Of a DNA stretch of 48,041 nt, positions 23,288-31,143 are shown piece by piece; position 1 is the first letter of the stretch, and every line of letters starts with the position of its first letter. The position numbers and the translations under genes were made by a program. The stretch covers positions 1-48,041 of the forward strand of contig JAJFHL010000255.1 of the NCBI GenBank assembly GCA_021775615.1, given 5' to 3'. Source of the stretch: Hyphomicrobiales bacterium. Lineage in GTDB: Bacteria > Pseudomonadota > Alphaproteobacteria > Rhizobiales > JAJFHB01. The notes under the pieces were generated by a model. The model saw nothing but the letters and a program-made list of their open reading frames with translations, was not told the DNA's origin and did not search any database.

Positions 23288-24769
23288 CTACGGCAGGCAG
23301 TCCATGTATTTTTCCTGGTCCCAATCGGTGACCGTGTGCATGAACTCTTCCCATTCGTCGCGCTTGTATTCGTCATAGAGACGATACATCTCGCCCGGCA
23401 GGCCCGACTGGATCACTTCGTCCTTCGACAGCGCCTCGAGGGCGTCGCCAAGCGACATGGGCAGTTTCTTGACCTGCTTGCCGGCTTCCATGGCTTCGTA
23501 GATGTTGCGCTCTTCCGGCGGACCCGGATCGATGTTGCGGGTGATGCCGTCATCAGCCGCCTTGATGATCACCGAACCCATCAGATAGGGGTTCACGGTT
23601 GAGTCCACGGACCGGTATTCGAACCGGCCGGGAGCGGAGATGCGAAGACCGGTCGTCCGGTTCTGGAAACCCCAGTCGGCGAAGATCGGTGCCCAGAAGC
23701 CCGTGTCCCACAGCCGGCGGTAGGAGTTCACCGTCGAGCTGCCGATTGCGGTCATGGCGGCCAGGTGTTCGACGATGCCGCCGACCACCTGCAGACCCAC
23801 CTTGCCGGGCATTTGCGGGTCGTCCGTGTCGGGCATGAAGGTGTTGTCGCCGCCCGTCTTGTACATGTAGTTCTCTTCCATGCCGGGCAGTTTCTTTTTC
23901 GACTTGTGCCCCAGCATCTTGATCTTGTCGGTGCCGCCGTTCCAGAACGAGATGTTGTGGTGGCAGCCTGACGCCGAGACGCCCATGAACGGCTTCGACA
24001 TGAAGCAGGCGATCAAATTGAACTCGCGCGCCACCTGGGCACAGATCTGACGATAGGTGGTGAGACGGTCCGCGTTGCGCAGGACATCGTCATAGGTCCA
24101 GTTGAGCTCAAGCTGGCCGGGCGCGTCCTCGTGGTCGCCCTGGATCATGTCGAGGCCCATGAAGCGCGAATACTCCAGCACCTTCATGTAGACCGGCCGC
24201 AGGCTCTCGAACTGGTCGATGTGGTAGCAATAGGGATTGGAATAGCCGCCATCGGGCTTGCCGTCCTCACCACGCTTCAGCCACATCATTTCCGGCTCGG
24301 TGCCGCAGCGCATGTGCAGACCCTTGTGGTCCTTTTGAAACTCTTGATGGATGCGGCGCAGGTTGCCGCGGCAGTCGGATGTCAGAAAGGCGCCCGGATC
24401 CTCGCGCTCCTCACGGTTGCGGAAGAGGGTGCACCACAGCCGTGCAACGCGCTTGTCCCAGGGCAGCACACAGAATGTTTCAGCTTCGGGAATGCCGACA
24501 AGTTCAGCCGACTCCGGACCGTAGCCGATATAATCGCCATGCCGGTTGGTGAACAGGTTGACGGTGGCGCCGTAGACCAGCTGGAAACCCTTTTCTGCGA
24601 TCGATTCCCAGTGATCCGCCGGGATGCCCTTGCCGCAGATCCGCCCCGTGACAGAGACAAACTGAAGATAGAGATACTCAACTCCAAGCTCGTTGATTTT
24701 CTCACGAACCTGCTTGATCATGTCGTCGCGGCCTTTTGCGCCGACTGTTCTTTCCATGTCTGTCGCCAT
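23288..24769 (-). CDS. Divergent glutamine synthetase family ligase in the mgs cluster
   Basis: 493 aa; ATG at 24769 preceded by GGGGAGA. GS-fold signatures are RCGTEPEMMWL, GDHEDAPGQLELNW (EDAPGQL at 214-220), ASGCHHNISFW, STVNSYRRL and GRFEYRSVDSTVNPYL. The family condenses glutamate with ammonia or an amine using ATP. It is about 60 residues longer than the GmaS-like protein at 46060 and differs at two sites that I recall as conserved in GmaS (EDANGQF and GNNRTH). The amine substrate may therefore not be methylamine. First gene of the mgs transcript, with tandem ACCAATT half-sites 50-67 bp upstream. Confidence 0.85.
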   Translation of the reverse strand: MATDMERTVGAKGRDDMIKQVREKINELGVEYLYLQFVSVTGRICGKGIPADHWESIAEKGFQLVYGATVNLFTNRHGDYIGYGPESAELVGIPEAETFCVLPWDKRVARLWCTLFRNREEREDPGAFLTSDCRGNLRRIHQEFQKDHKGLHMRCGTEPEMMWLKRGEDGKPDGGYSNPYCYHIDQFESLRPVYMKVLEYSRFMGLDMIQGDHEDAPGQLELNWTYDDVLRNADRLTTYRQICAQVAREFNLIACFMSKPFMGVSASGCHHNISFWNGGTDKIKMLGHKSKKKLPGMEENYMYKTGGDNTFMPDTDDPQMPGKVGLQVVGGIVEHLAAMTAIGSSTVNSYRRLWDTGFWAPIFADWGFQNRTTGLRISAPGRFEYRSVDSTVNPYLMGSVIIKAADDGITRNIDPGPPEERNIYEAMEAGKQVKKLPMSLGDALEALSKDEVIQSGLPGEMYRLYDEYKRDEWEEFMHTVTDWDQEKYMDCLP

Positions 24770-24818
24770 TGGCGTCTCCCCTTGGGTTTTTTAGGATTAT
24801 GGGTTGGCGGGCGGCCTG

Positions 24819-24836
24819 ACCAATTTCAGACCAATT
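24819..24836. promoter_or_regulatory. Two ACCAATT half-sites in tandem, candidate FadR/GntR operator
   Basis: ACCAATT at 24819-24825 and again at 24830-24836, an 11-bp period, just upstream of the glutamine-synthetase-like gene. The same pair with the same spacing occurs before the FadR-type gene at 26384. ACCAATT is the half-site of known FadR-subfamily boxes (PdhR, LldR). Confidence 0.6.
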
Positions 24837-24878
24837 AATGCATATCTGTCAGTTCTCCATCATCTCTCAATCTGCTCC

Positions 24879-24900
24879 CAGTCAACTCCCAGTCAACTCC
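24879..24900. repeat. 11-bp tandem duplication at the oxidoreductase stop codon
   Basis: CAGTCAACTCC at 24879-24889 and 24890-24900. The second copy contains the stop codon of the FAD oxidoreductase on the minus strand (TGA, 24895-24893). It looks like a small slippage duplication in the 3' end. Confidence 0.7.
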
Positions 24901-26239
24901 ATGGGAACGGGCTGTTCGAAACCGGGTGCAGCTTGCCCTCCTCGTAGCGCGAGAAACGGAACGGCTCGAGCAGTTCACTGGAAGCGCCGGCGATTTCCTG
25001 GGCGACCAGTTTGCCGACCCCGAGCATCTTGTAGCCGTGGTTGGAATCGGCCACGACATAGACGTTTTCCCGGAACACATCGAAGACCGGAAAGCTGTCC
25101 GGCGTGAAACAGCCGAGGCCGCCGGACGGGTCGTGTTTCTTGTAAGTCTGGATCTTGCCTTCAAAACGTTTCTGGCAGTGCGCCAGAGCCGAGCACCACA
25201 TGTGGATGAAATTGTCGTCGACGATGAAGTCGGGCGAGTCCGGACCGTATGGGTCGACCGCCACCTTGTCGGGTTCCTGGTCGACCTTGTAGGGCGCCGC
25301 ACCGCCCTGAATGCCGCCGAAATTGAAGTCTGGCTTGTAGTAGATGCCCCACATCTGGTCGGTAATGAGGGAACCGTCCACATCGGAATAGAGCGGCGCG
25401 TCGCTGTCCACATGGATGACCGGTGGAAACGCGCCGTCGTTCATCTTGTGCATGTTCGGATCGACGCCGAGGGTGCCTTCTTCCAGACACCAGTACTTCC
25501 ACATCGGCACACCGTCGTGCATCTCGCCATCCGAACCCTTGATGGAAACCGCCTTGGGCAGCTCCAGATAGTTCCAGATCTGATTGACCCAGGGGCCGAC
25601 CCCAACCACCACGTAGTCGCAGTTAATGGTGCCTTTGTTGGTCTGAAGGGCGGTGACGGCGCCGCTGTTCGAGCCGGTCTCGAAGCCGGTCACCTCTATG
25701 CCGGTCATGATGCGCACGCCTTCGGCCTCGGCCTTTGTGGCAAGCCCGTAGATCGAGGCGGTGTTGTTGGCGTAGCCGCCGCGCTTTTCATGCAGCACGG
25801 AGGTGATGTTCTTGGCCTGCCAGTCGTCGAACAGGCCTTTCATATAGGTCATGCAGTCGGCTTCGCCCTCAATGAACTCGGACTCGTAACCGATCGCCTT
25901 TTGCTGTTCGTAGATCGTGCCGACATCCCCATGCATGCTTTCGGGCGAGATCTGCATGTAGCCGACGGGATGATAGCTATAGGCCTTGGCATCGCTCTCC
26001 CAGACCCCCACGCTGTGCGCCATCAGTTCGCGCATGGCCGGCTGGAAGTAGTTGTTGCGGACAACCCCGCAGGCGATGCCCGAGGCGCCTGCTGCGATCG
26101 CGGTTTTGTCAAGAACCAGAATGTCTTCGCCTGATCCCTTGCCCTTGGCCTTGAGCTCAAGCGCCAGGTGGTACGCGGTGCTCAGTCCGTGAATGCCCGC
26201 ACCGATTATTGCGTATTTTACACCCTCTGGGACCGCCAT
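24893..26239 (-). CDS. FAD-dependent oxidoreductase (DAO / sarcosine oxidase beta-like)
   Basis: 448 aa. The N-terminal FAD motif is AIIGAGIHGLSTAYHLA (about 10-26), followed by ILVLDKTAIAAGASGIACGVVRNNYFQP and a C-terminal VADSNHGYKMLGVGKLVA. This is the DAO family, which oxidises C-N bonds of amino acids and secondary amines. Related to, but distinct from, mgdA. It stands at the head of the block, divergent from the FadR-type regulator, and is separated from the ligase gene by 123 bp that contain a candidate operator. It may oxidise a substrate upstream of, or parallel to, N-methylglutamate. Confidence 0.85.
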   Translation of the reverse strand: MAVPEGVKYAIIGAGIHGLSTAYHLALELKAKGKGSGEDILVLDKTAIAAGASGIACGVVRNNYFQPAMRELMAHSVGVWESDAKAYSYHPVGYMQISPESMHGDVGTIYEQQKAIGYESEFIEGEADCMTYMKGLFDDWQAKNITSVLHEKRGGYANNTASIYGLATKAEAEGVRIMTGIEVTGFETGSNSGAVTALQTNKGTINCDYVVVGVGPWVNQIWNYLELPKAVSIKGSDGEMHDGVPMWKYWCLEEGTLGVDPNMHKMNDGAFPPVIHVDSDAPLYSDVDGSLITDQMWGIYYKPDFNFGGIQGGAAPYKVDQEPDKVAVDPYGPDSPDFIVDDNFIHMWCSALAHCQKRFEGKIQTYKKHDPSGGLGCFTPDSFPVFDVFRENVYVVADSNHGYKMLGVGKLVAQEIAGASSELLEPFRFSRYEEGKLHPVSNSPFPWS

Positions 26240-26347
26240 CGATTGTTTCCCCTGAATCTGTCCGGTGGTTCAGTGCCGCCGATACATGAATTTCAGTTTT
26301 TCAAGCCAGACCGCTTGTGTTCGCCCGATATCTGTGCACAATTCAAA

Positions 26348-26386
26348 ACCAATTGCAAACCAATTTTTCGCCAATAGGAACCAATG
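26348..26386. promoter_or_regulatory. Array of four phased CCAAT half-sites at the FadR-type gene
   Basis: Units start at 26348 (ACCAATT), 26359 (ACCAATT), 26370 (GCCAATA) and 26380 (ACCAATG), so spacings are 11, 11 and 10 bp, close to one helical turn each. The last unit includes the ATG of the regulator. The array lies between the divergent regulator and FAD oxidoreductase genes and fits autoregulation. Confidence 0.65.
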
Positions 26387-27166
26387 GCCGATCCAGTTAT
26401 CAAAGCCCAATCCGATGACAGTGCCGCGGAGCCCGCTGCGCCCGGTGATGGTATCGATGGCGTGGCCGATGAAGAACTGGTGCTGTCGGCAACGCACAAT
26501 GCGATGGCGATCAAGGGGCGGCTGCGGCGGGCGATCGAGACCGGGGTCTACGCCGATGGTGATCAGCTGCCGCCCGAGCGCCAGCTTGCGGTGGCGTTCA
26601 GCGCCGCGCGTTCGACCATCCGCAAGGCGCTCGACGAACTTGAAGCCAGCGGCCTGGTGGTGCGCCGGGTCGGCAGCGGCACATTCGTCAACTACGCCGG
26701 CCCGCTGCAAAGCCCGCTCGACGACATCACCGACCTGATTTCACCGCTGCAGCTGATCGAGGCACGCTTTTCGGTCGAGCCCTACATGACCAGGCTTGCC
26801 GCCATCAATGCGACGGCTCGCGACCTGGACGATATGGAAACAGCCCTGGCGGGTCTTGAGGGCTGCGGTGCCGACAAGGACGTCTTCACCCGCTGGGACA
26901 GCGAGTTTCACGAATTGCTGGCGCGCTCGTCGCGCAACCCGCTGATGGTCCACATCTACCGCCAGATCAACGAAGTACGCTCCCATGGCCAATGGGATGC
27001 CATGAAGGAACTGATCCTGACGCCCGGGCAGATTGCCGAGTACAACGCTCAGCACCGGGCCATCTACAACGCGCTCAGACAGCGAGACGTGCAGGGCGCG
27101 GAGGACGTGATCAAGGCTCATCTGGAAACCGCCCGCCGCGATCTCATTGGAGTCCAAAGCGGGTGA
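26384..27166 (+). CDS. GntR family transcriptional regulator, FadR subfamily
   Basis: 260 aa. An N-terminal low-complexity tail of about 35 residues precedes a winged HTH (residues about 40-105, with LPPERQLAVAFSAARSTIRKALDELEASGLVVRRVGSGTFV). Then follows an all-helical FCD effector domain (SPLQLIEARFSVEPYMTRLAA, FHELLARSSRNPLM, EYNAQHRAIYNALRQRD). FCD domains bind small carboxylates, often with a metal. Divergent from the FAD oxidoreductase, and its start codon lies in the phased half-site array. It probably controls the mgs transcript and itself. Confidence 0.92.
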   Translation: MADPVIKAQSDDSAAEPAAPGDGIDGVADEELVLSATHNAMAIKGRLRRAIETGVYADGDQLPPERQLAVAFSAARSTIRKALDELEASGLVVRRVGSGTFVNYAGPLQSPLDDITDLISPLQLIEARFSVEPYMTRLAAINATARDLDDMETALAGLEGCGADKDVFTRWDSEFHELLARSSRNPLMVHIYRQINEVRSHGQWDAMKELILTPGQIAEYNAQHRAIYNALRQRDVQGAEDVIKAHLETARRDLIGVQSG

Positions 27167-27521
27167 GCAGGTCCGCTCAGCATCACAGCGAAACCTGAAT
27201 GCGGCGGGCAGGGCGGTCGCCAGCCGCGCCAACTTCCGACCGAAATCCCTCATATTTTCCGGCTCCTGGGTGCCGGATTTTACCGGGTATCGGGCCCGGA
27301 TCGGGCTGGACAACTCGCTCGCCCGCCGGTTTTTAATTGACCGATTAATAAAATCACCACACCATTAGGGCTGCGGAAGGCGCTGGCGGACGAAAAAGGT
27401 TGCACCGACGGATGCGACCGGGGGTTTCGATCTCACCAGATCCTTCCGCACGGGACGCACTGCGCCAACTGACGGCAGACGGTTGGTGGTGGGTCCGAAA
27501 CCAGCGGGGAGGCTTGGCGCA
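27167..27521. other. 355-bp intergenic region after the regulator
   Basis: No gene seen. It holds a hairpin that may end the regulator transcript (27259-27282) and an AT-rich segment at 27330-27365 that could carry the promoter of the phosphoesterase operon. I looked for a guanidine-I (ykkC) aptamer because of the ureohydrolase downstream and found no acceptable match. Confidence 0.45.
27259..27282 (+). terminator. Possible intrinsic terminator after the FadR-type gene
   Basis: CCGGC (27259-27263), 8-nt loop, GCCGG (27272-27276), then ATTTTA. Upstream TTTT makes it usable in either direction. The stem is short, so the call is tentative. Confidence 0.35.
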
Positions 27522-28502
27522 ATGTTCTGGAAAAAGAAGAAAAAAGCTCAAGGGGAAAAGCTGACCATCTTCTTTGCTTCGGATCTGCACGGCTCCGCCA
27601 TATGTTTCAAGAAGTTCGTCAGCGGTGCGAAATTCTATGGCGCCGACGTTCTCATCATGGGAGGGGACCTGACCGGCAAGGCGGTCGTCCCAATTGCCGA
27701 ACAATCCGACGGCAGCTTCAAGAGCGCACAAAGCGGCGACGAGATCACGCTCAAGTCGCAAGACGAACTCGACGAGTTCATCAAACGCGTCAACAATCAG
27801 GGTTTCTATCCGGCGGTCATGTCGGAAACGGAATTCCAGGCCATCAAGGACGACACGCCGGCGCAGGAAAAGCTCTTCAAGAAACTGGTCGTCGAGCGGG
27901 TCCGCGAGTGGGCCGACTATGCCGAGGACAAGCTGTCCGGCACCGACATTCCTCTGATCACGTCACCGGGCAACGACGACTTCTTCGAGATTGATGAGGT
28001 TCTGCACAAGGCGTCCCACATTCAGTATCACGAGGACGAGGTCACCGAGTTGCGCGGCTATGAGATCCTTCACTGCGGCGGCTCGACCAAAACCCCCTGG
28101 GACACCGAGCGCGAATACACCGAAGAGCAGTATGAAGCGCGGTTTGCGAAGATACTGCCGCAGGTGAAAGACATGAGCCGCTGCATCTTCAACGTTCATG
28201 TGCCGCCGCACGGAACCATCATAGATCAATGCCCGAAACTCGACGAGAACCTGCAGGTGGTGTTCGAGATGGGCAATCCGGTTCATCTCCACGCCGGCTG
28301 CAAGGCGCTCTACACCGCCATCGAGCAGCATCAACCCATACTGAGCATTCACGGTCACATTCATGAGGGCCGTGGCAACATCAAGATCGGGAACACGACA
28401 TGCATCAATCCCGGCAGCGTTTATCCTGAGGGTCTCCTGCAAGGTGCGTTGGTGACCCTACAAGGCGGCGAGGTCACCGGGGTTCAGCTGACCCAGGGTT
28501 AG
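27522..28502 (+). CDS. Metallophosphoesterase family protein
   Basis: 326 aa from the ATG at 27522 (MFWKKKKKAQG), preceded by GGAGG. Calcineurin-like motifs in order: ASDLHGS (D21, H23), GGDLTGK (D49), SPGNDD (N151, D152), NVHVPPHGT and SIHGHIHEGRG (H277, H279, H281). Soluble, with a basic lysine-rich N terminus. The family hydrolyses phosphomono- or diesters, and the substrate here is unknown. First of four plus-strand genes with short gaps (49-102 bp) leading to the long ureohydrolase. Confidence 0.85.
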   Translation: MFWKKKKKAQGEKLTIFFASDLHGSAICFKKFVSGAKFYGADVLIMGGDLTGKAVVPIAEQSDGSFKSAQSGDEITLKSQDELDEFIKRVNNQGFYPAVMSETEFQAIKDDTPAQEKLFKKLVVERVREWADYAEDKLSGTDIPLITSPGNDDFFEIDEVLHKASHIQYHEDEVTELRGYEILHCGGSTKTPWDTEREYTEEQYEARFAKILPQVKDMSRCIFNVHVPPHGTIIDQCPKLDENLQVVFEMGNPVHLHAGCKALYTAIEQHQPILSIHGHIHEGRGNIKIGNTTCINPGSVYPEGLLQGALVTLQGGEVTGVQLTQG

Positions 28503-28551
28503 CAAACGCCCCGCACTCGCTATTGCACTAGGAGAGGAAAGGGAATCAGCT

Positions 28552-30162
28552 ATGTCAGACGCAGCAGGTGGGAGCAGGATATTTCTCCGCAAGGCGTCCG
28601 GACTGATCCGGACGGCCAGCGGAACGGATACCTATATCTACAATACGGGGCTTGTGAGTATCGGGCTGGGTGTCGCGAGCATCATGTTGTACGGGCCGGC
28701 GTTCTATCCCGGCGGCGACCTGGTCTGGGCCTGCATGCTGGCCGGGGTGATGATGGCCCTGATCGCGTTCGGCCTGATCACCTGGACTGTCACGCTGCCC
28801 CGATCGGGTGGCATCTACGTCTTTGGATCGCGCAGCATGTTTCCGGTGCTCGCCCTGACGCTCAGTCTGGTTGAGATCACCGCCTGGCTGTTTTACTGCG
28901 CCATTGCGGCATACTGGATGGTGTATCTCGGCCTGTCGCCGACCCTCACTTTCATCGGATATCTGAGCGGGGATCAGGCCTGGGTCGACGCAGGCGCCTG
29001 GGTGGTCTCGCCCTGGCCCATGTTCCTCATCGGCTCGGGGATACTGATTCTGTCCGGCATCATACTGTCGTCAGGCATGCGGTTCTATCTGATGGTCCAG
29101 AAGTGGGTGTTCGCCGTGGCCGTGCTGGGGTCGATCATGTTGATCGCCGTGCTGCTGCCCTATTCGAACGCGGACTTCGTCGCCAGCTTCAATGCTCTGA
29201 TGGGACCGATCCTGTCGGTCGAGGATCCCTATCGGGAAATCATCTCGTCAGGCCGCGAAGCGGGCTGGGCATGGGATGGTCAGACCGACTGGACGCAGAC
29301 CTGGCTGGTCTCCAACTGGCCGTTCCTGCCGCTTGTCGGCGCCGCGTTCTCGATTGCCATTGGCGGTGAAATCAAGTCGGTCGAAAAATCCCAGAAATGG
29401 GGCATGCTTGGCGCGGTCGCGACCGCGACCATCGTGTGGATGATCACCATCGCCCTGTGCACGGACCGGTTCGGTTACGAGTTCCTCGGCACCGCGGCAT
29501 TCAACTTCCTCGGTGGCACGGGCGTTCAGGTCGATCCGACGATCACCCTTCTGGCCGGCGTGCTCACCGGCTCCCCGCTGATCTGCATTCTCGTCTCGCT
29601 CGGCTTCATCTGCTGGATGTGGATGTGGATCCCCGGAATGCACACCTTCGGCGTGCGCGCGATCGTTGCCTGGTCGTTCGACCGGATTGCGCCGGAAGCC
29701 TGGGGCAAGATCTCGCCAACCCGCCATACGCCGATGGTCGCGATCTGGACCTGCATCGCGGTGACGGTCGTGTTCATGGCCCTGTTCGTGTTCACCGCCT
29801 TCTTCTCGGCCATCGTGATCCTGATCGAGGCGGCGGTCCTGGCCTGGAGCATCGTCCTGGGCGCCGGCATCTTCTTCCCCTACACAAGGCCGGAGATCTA
29901 TGAAAAATCTCCGATCGCCGGGCGCAAGGTGCTGGGTCTGCCGCTGATGACCGTGGCCTGTACCCTGGGCTTCTTCGCGGCGCAGTTCTACTTCTGGACG
30001 CTGTTCTTCGATCCGACGGCCGCCGGACACGATCCGCAGCAGCTGATGATCGTCGCGGGTGTTTTCGTGATCGGCATCGTCTTCTATCTGGTGATGAAGC
30101 AGATCCGTAAATCTCAGGGCATCGATGTGAGCCTTGCGTTCAAGGAAATCCCCATCGAATAA
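28552..30162 (+). CDS. APC-superfamily amino acid/amine permease
   Basis: 536 aa with about twelve membrane segments; AGGAGAGGAAAG upstream of the ATG. The first helix has the APC-type YNTGLVSIGLG segment, and helix 6 lies around SIAIGGEIKSVEKS. The family imports amino acids, polyamines or related organic amines by cation coupling. It lies 49 bp after the phosphoesterase and before the nucleotidyltransferase and ureohydrolase, which makes a guanidino compound or amine a plausible cargo (inference). Confidence 0.88.
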   Translation: MSDAAGGSRIFLRKASGLIRTASGTDTYIYNTGLVSIGLGVASIMLYGPAFYPGGDLVWACMLAGVMMALIAFGLITWTVTLPRSGGIYVFGSRSMFPVLALTLSLVEITAWLFYCAIAAYWMVYLGLSPTLTFIGYLSGDQAWVDAGAWVVSPWPMFLIGSGILILSGIILSSGMRFYLMVQKWVFAVAVLGSIMLIAVLLPYSNADFVASFNALMGPILSVEDPYREIISSGREAGWAWDGQTDWTQTWLVSNWPFLPLVGAAFSIAIGGEIKSVEKSQKWGMLGAVATATIVWMITIALCTDRFGYEFLGTAAFNFLGGTGVQVDPTITLLAGVLTGSPLICILVSLGFICWMWMWIPGMHTFGVRAIVAWSFDRIAPEAWGKISPTRHTPMVAIWTCIAVTVVFMALFVFTAFFSAIVILIEAAVLAWSIVLGAGIFFPYTRPEIYEKSPIAGRKVLGLPLMTVACTLGFFAAQFYFWTLFFDPTAAGHDPQQLMIVAGVFVIGIVFYLVMKQIRKSQGIDVSLAFKEIPIE

Positions 30163-30180
30163 TACTGCTTGGCAAAAATG

Positions 30181-30236
30181 GCCCTGGGCTGCCGCTGTCT
30201 CCCGCGAGATCGCAGCCGCCCAGGGCTCAGTATTTT
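30181..30236 (+). terminator. Strong hairpin with T-run between permease and nucleotidyltransferase genes
   Basis: GCCCTGGGC (30181-30189) pairs perfectly with GCCCAGGGC (30218-30226), with an inner GCTG/CAGC and CTC/GAG extension and TATTTT after it. Inside the operon it may act as a partial terminator or an RNA-stabilising stem at the permease 3' end. Confidence 0.5.
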
Positions 30237-30252
30237 GAACAGGAAACCAGAC

Positions 30253-31041
30253 ATGGCCGCTTCAGGCGAAGAAAACCTCAATCTCGAATTCGTCGACGAA
30301 GGCCTGCGTCTGGTCAAGGACGCCGAAGCCCGCGGCATTCAACTGCGGATCCTCGGCTCGATCGCATATCGCATTCAATGCCCCGGCAACCTGCATCTGT
30401 TCGACGATATGGCGCGCGTCCTCACCGATGTCGATTTCGCCGCCCTCAAGAGCCAGAACCAGGAGATCCGCGAGTTCTTTCTGGGCGAGGGCTATCTGCC
30501 CGACGAGGGGGTCTATGTCGCGTCAGAAGGCTCGCGGCACATCTATGTGCACCCCGAAACCAAACTCAATGTCGACGTCTTTGCCGATGAGCTCTACTTC
30601 TGCCATCGCATACCCTTCGGCGGGCGACTGAGCATCGATGTGCCCACCATATCGACCACCGACCTGCTTTTGGAAAAGATGCAGATCGTCGAGATCAACC
30701 TGAAGGACTTCAAGGACACGCTCGTCCTGATGCTGGAGCATCCGATCGGAACGCCAGCCGACAGCAACAAGCACATCGACGTGGACTACATCACCGGCAT
30801 CATGTCGAAAGACTGGGGCTTCTATCACACCTTCACGACAAACCTGAAACGGGTGCCCGATTACATTTCCGAATTTCCCGCGATCACGGCCGAGGAGGGA
30901 AGCGTGATCCGCTCGCGGATAGAAGACTTGCTGCAGCGCCTGGAAGACGCGCCGAAGTCGATGAAATGGAAGATCCGGGCCAAGGTCGGCACCAAGGTGC
31001 TCTGGTATCAAGAGGTCACTGAGAAATCGAGCCAGTTCTAA
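30253..31041 (+). CDS. Nucleotidyltransferase-fold protein
   Basis: 262 aa from the ATG at 30253 with AGGAAA upstream; the longer frame from 30169 crosses the hairpin. The Pol-beta-like nucleotidyltransferase pattern is visible: RILGSIAY (G35-S36), LTDVDF (D59, D61) and a third acidic residue in KLNVDVF (D108). These are the spacing and residues of minimal or AbiEii-like nucleotidyltransferases that move NMP onto a protein or small molecule. No partner antitoxin gene is seen. Lies between the permease and the ureohydrolase. Confidence 0.65.
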   Translation: MAASGEENLNLEFVDEGLRLVKDAEARGIQLRILGSIAYRIQCPGNLHLFDDMARVLTDVDFAALKSQNQEIREFFLGEGYLPDEGVYVASEGSRHIYVHPETKLNVDVFADELYFCHRIPFGGRLSIDVPTISTTDLLLEKMQIVEINLKDFKDTLVLMLEHPIGTPADSNKHIDVDYITGIMSKDWGFYHTFTTNLKRVPDYISEFPAITAEEGSVIRSRIEDLLQRLEDAPKSMKWKIRAKVGTKVLWYQEVTEKSSQF

Positions 31042-31043
31042 AA

Positions 31044-31086
31044 GCGCAATCTGAAAAGTGGTCACCGGTTTTCGGAGTAATTGCGC
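31044..31086. repeat. 43-bp palindromic intergenic repeat (half element)
   Basis: Ends GCGCAAT/ATTGCGC enclose AAAAGTGG and CCGGTTTT. It begins two bases after the stop codon of the nucleotidyltransferase gene. Same core as the first half of the elements at 32397 and 40269, of a type I know as abundant in Rhizobiales intergenic regions. Confidence 0.7.
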
Positions 31087-31143
31087 GGCAAAACAAATAG
31101 CCAGAAGCTCGCAGGGAAATTCGCGTTTAACGGAGATAGTGAA

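Noticed and set aside
27167-27521. Guanidine riboswitch ahead of the ureohydrolase operon
   Set aside because: No segment carries the conserved ykkC-type aptamer blocks; partial resemblances such as GGTCCGA are isolated.
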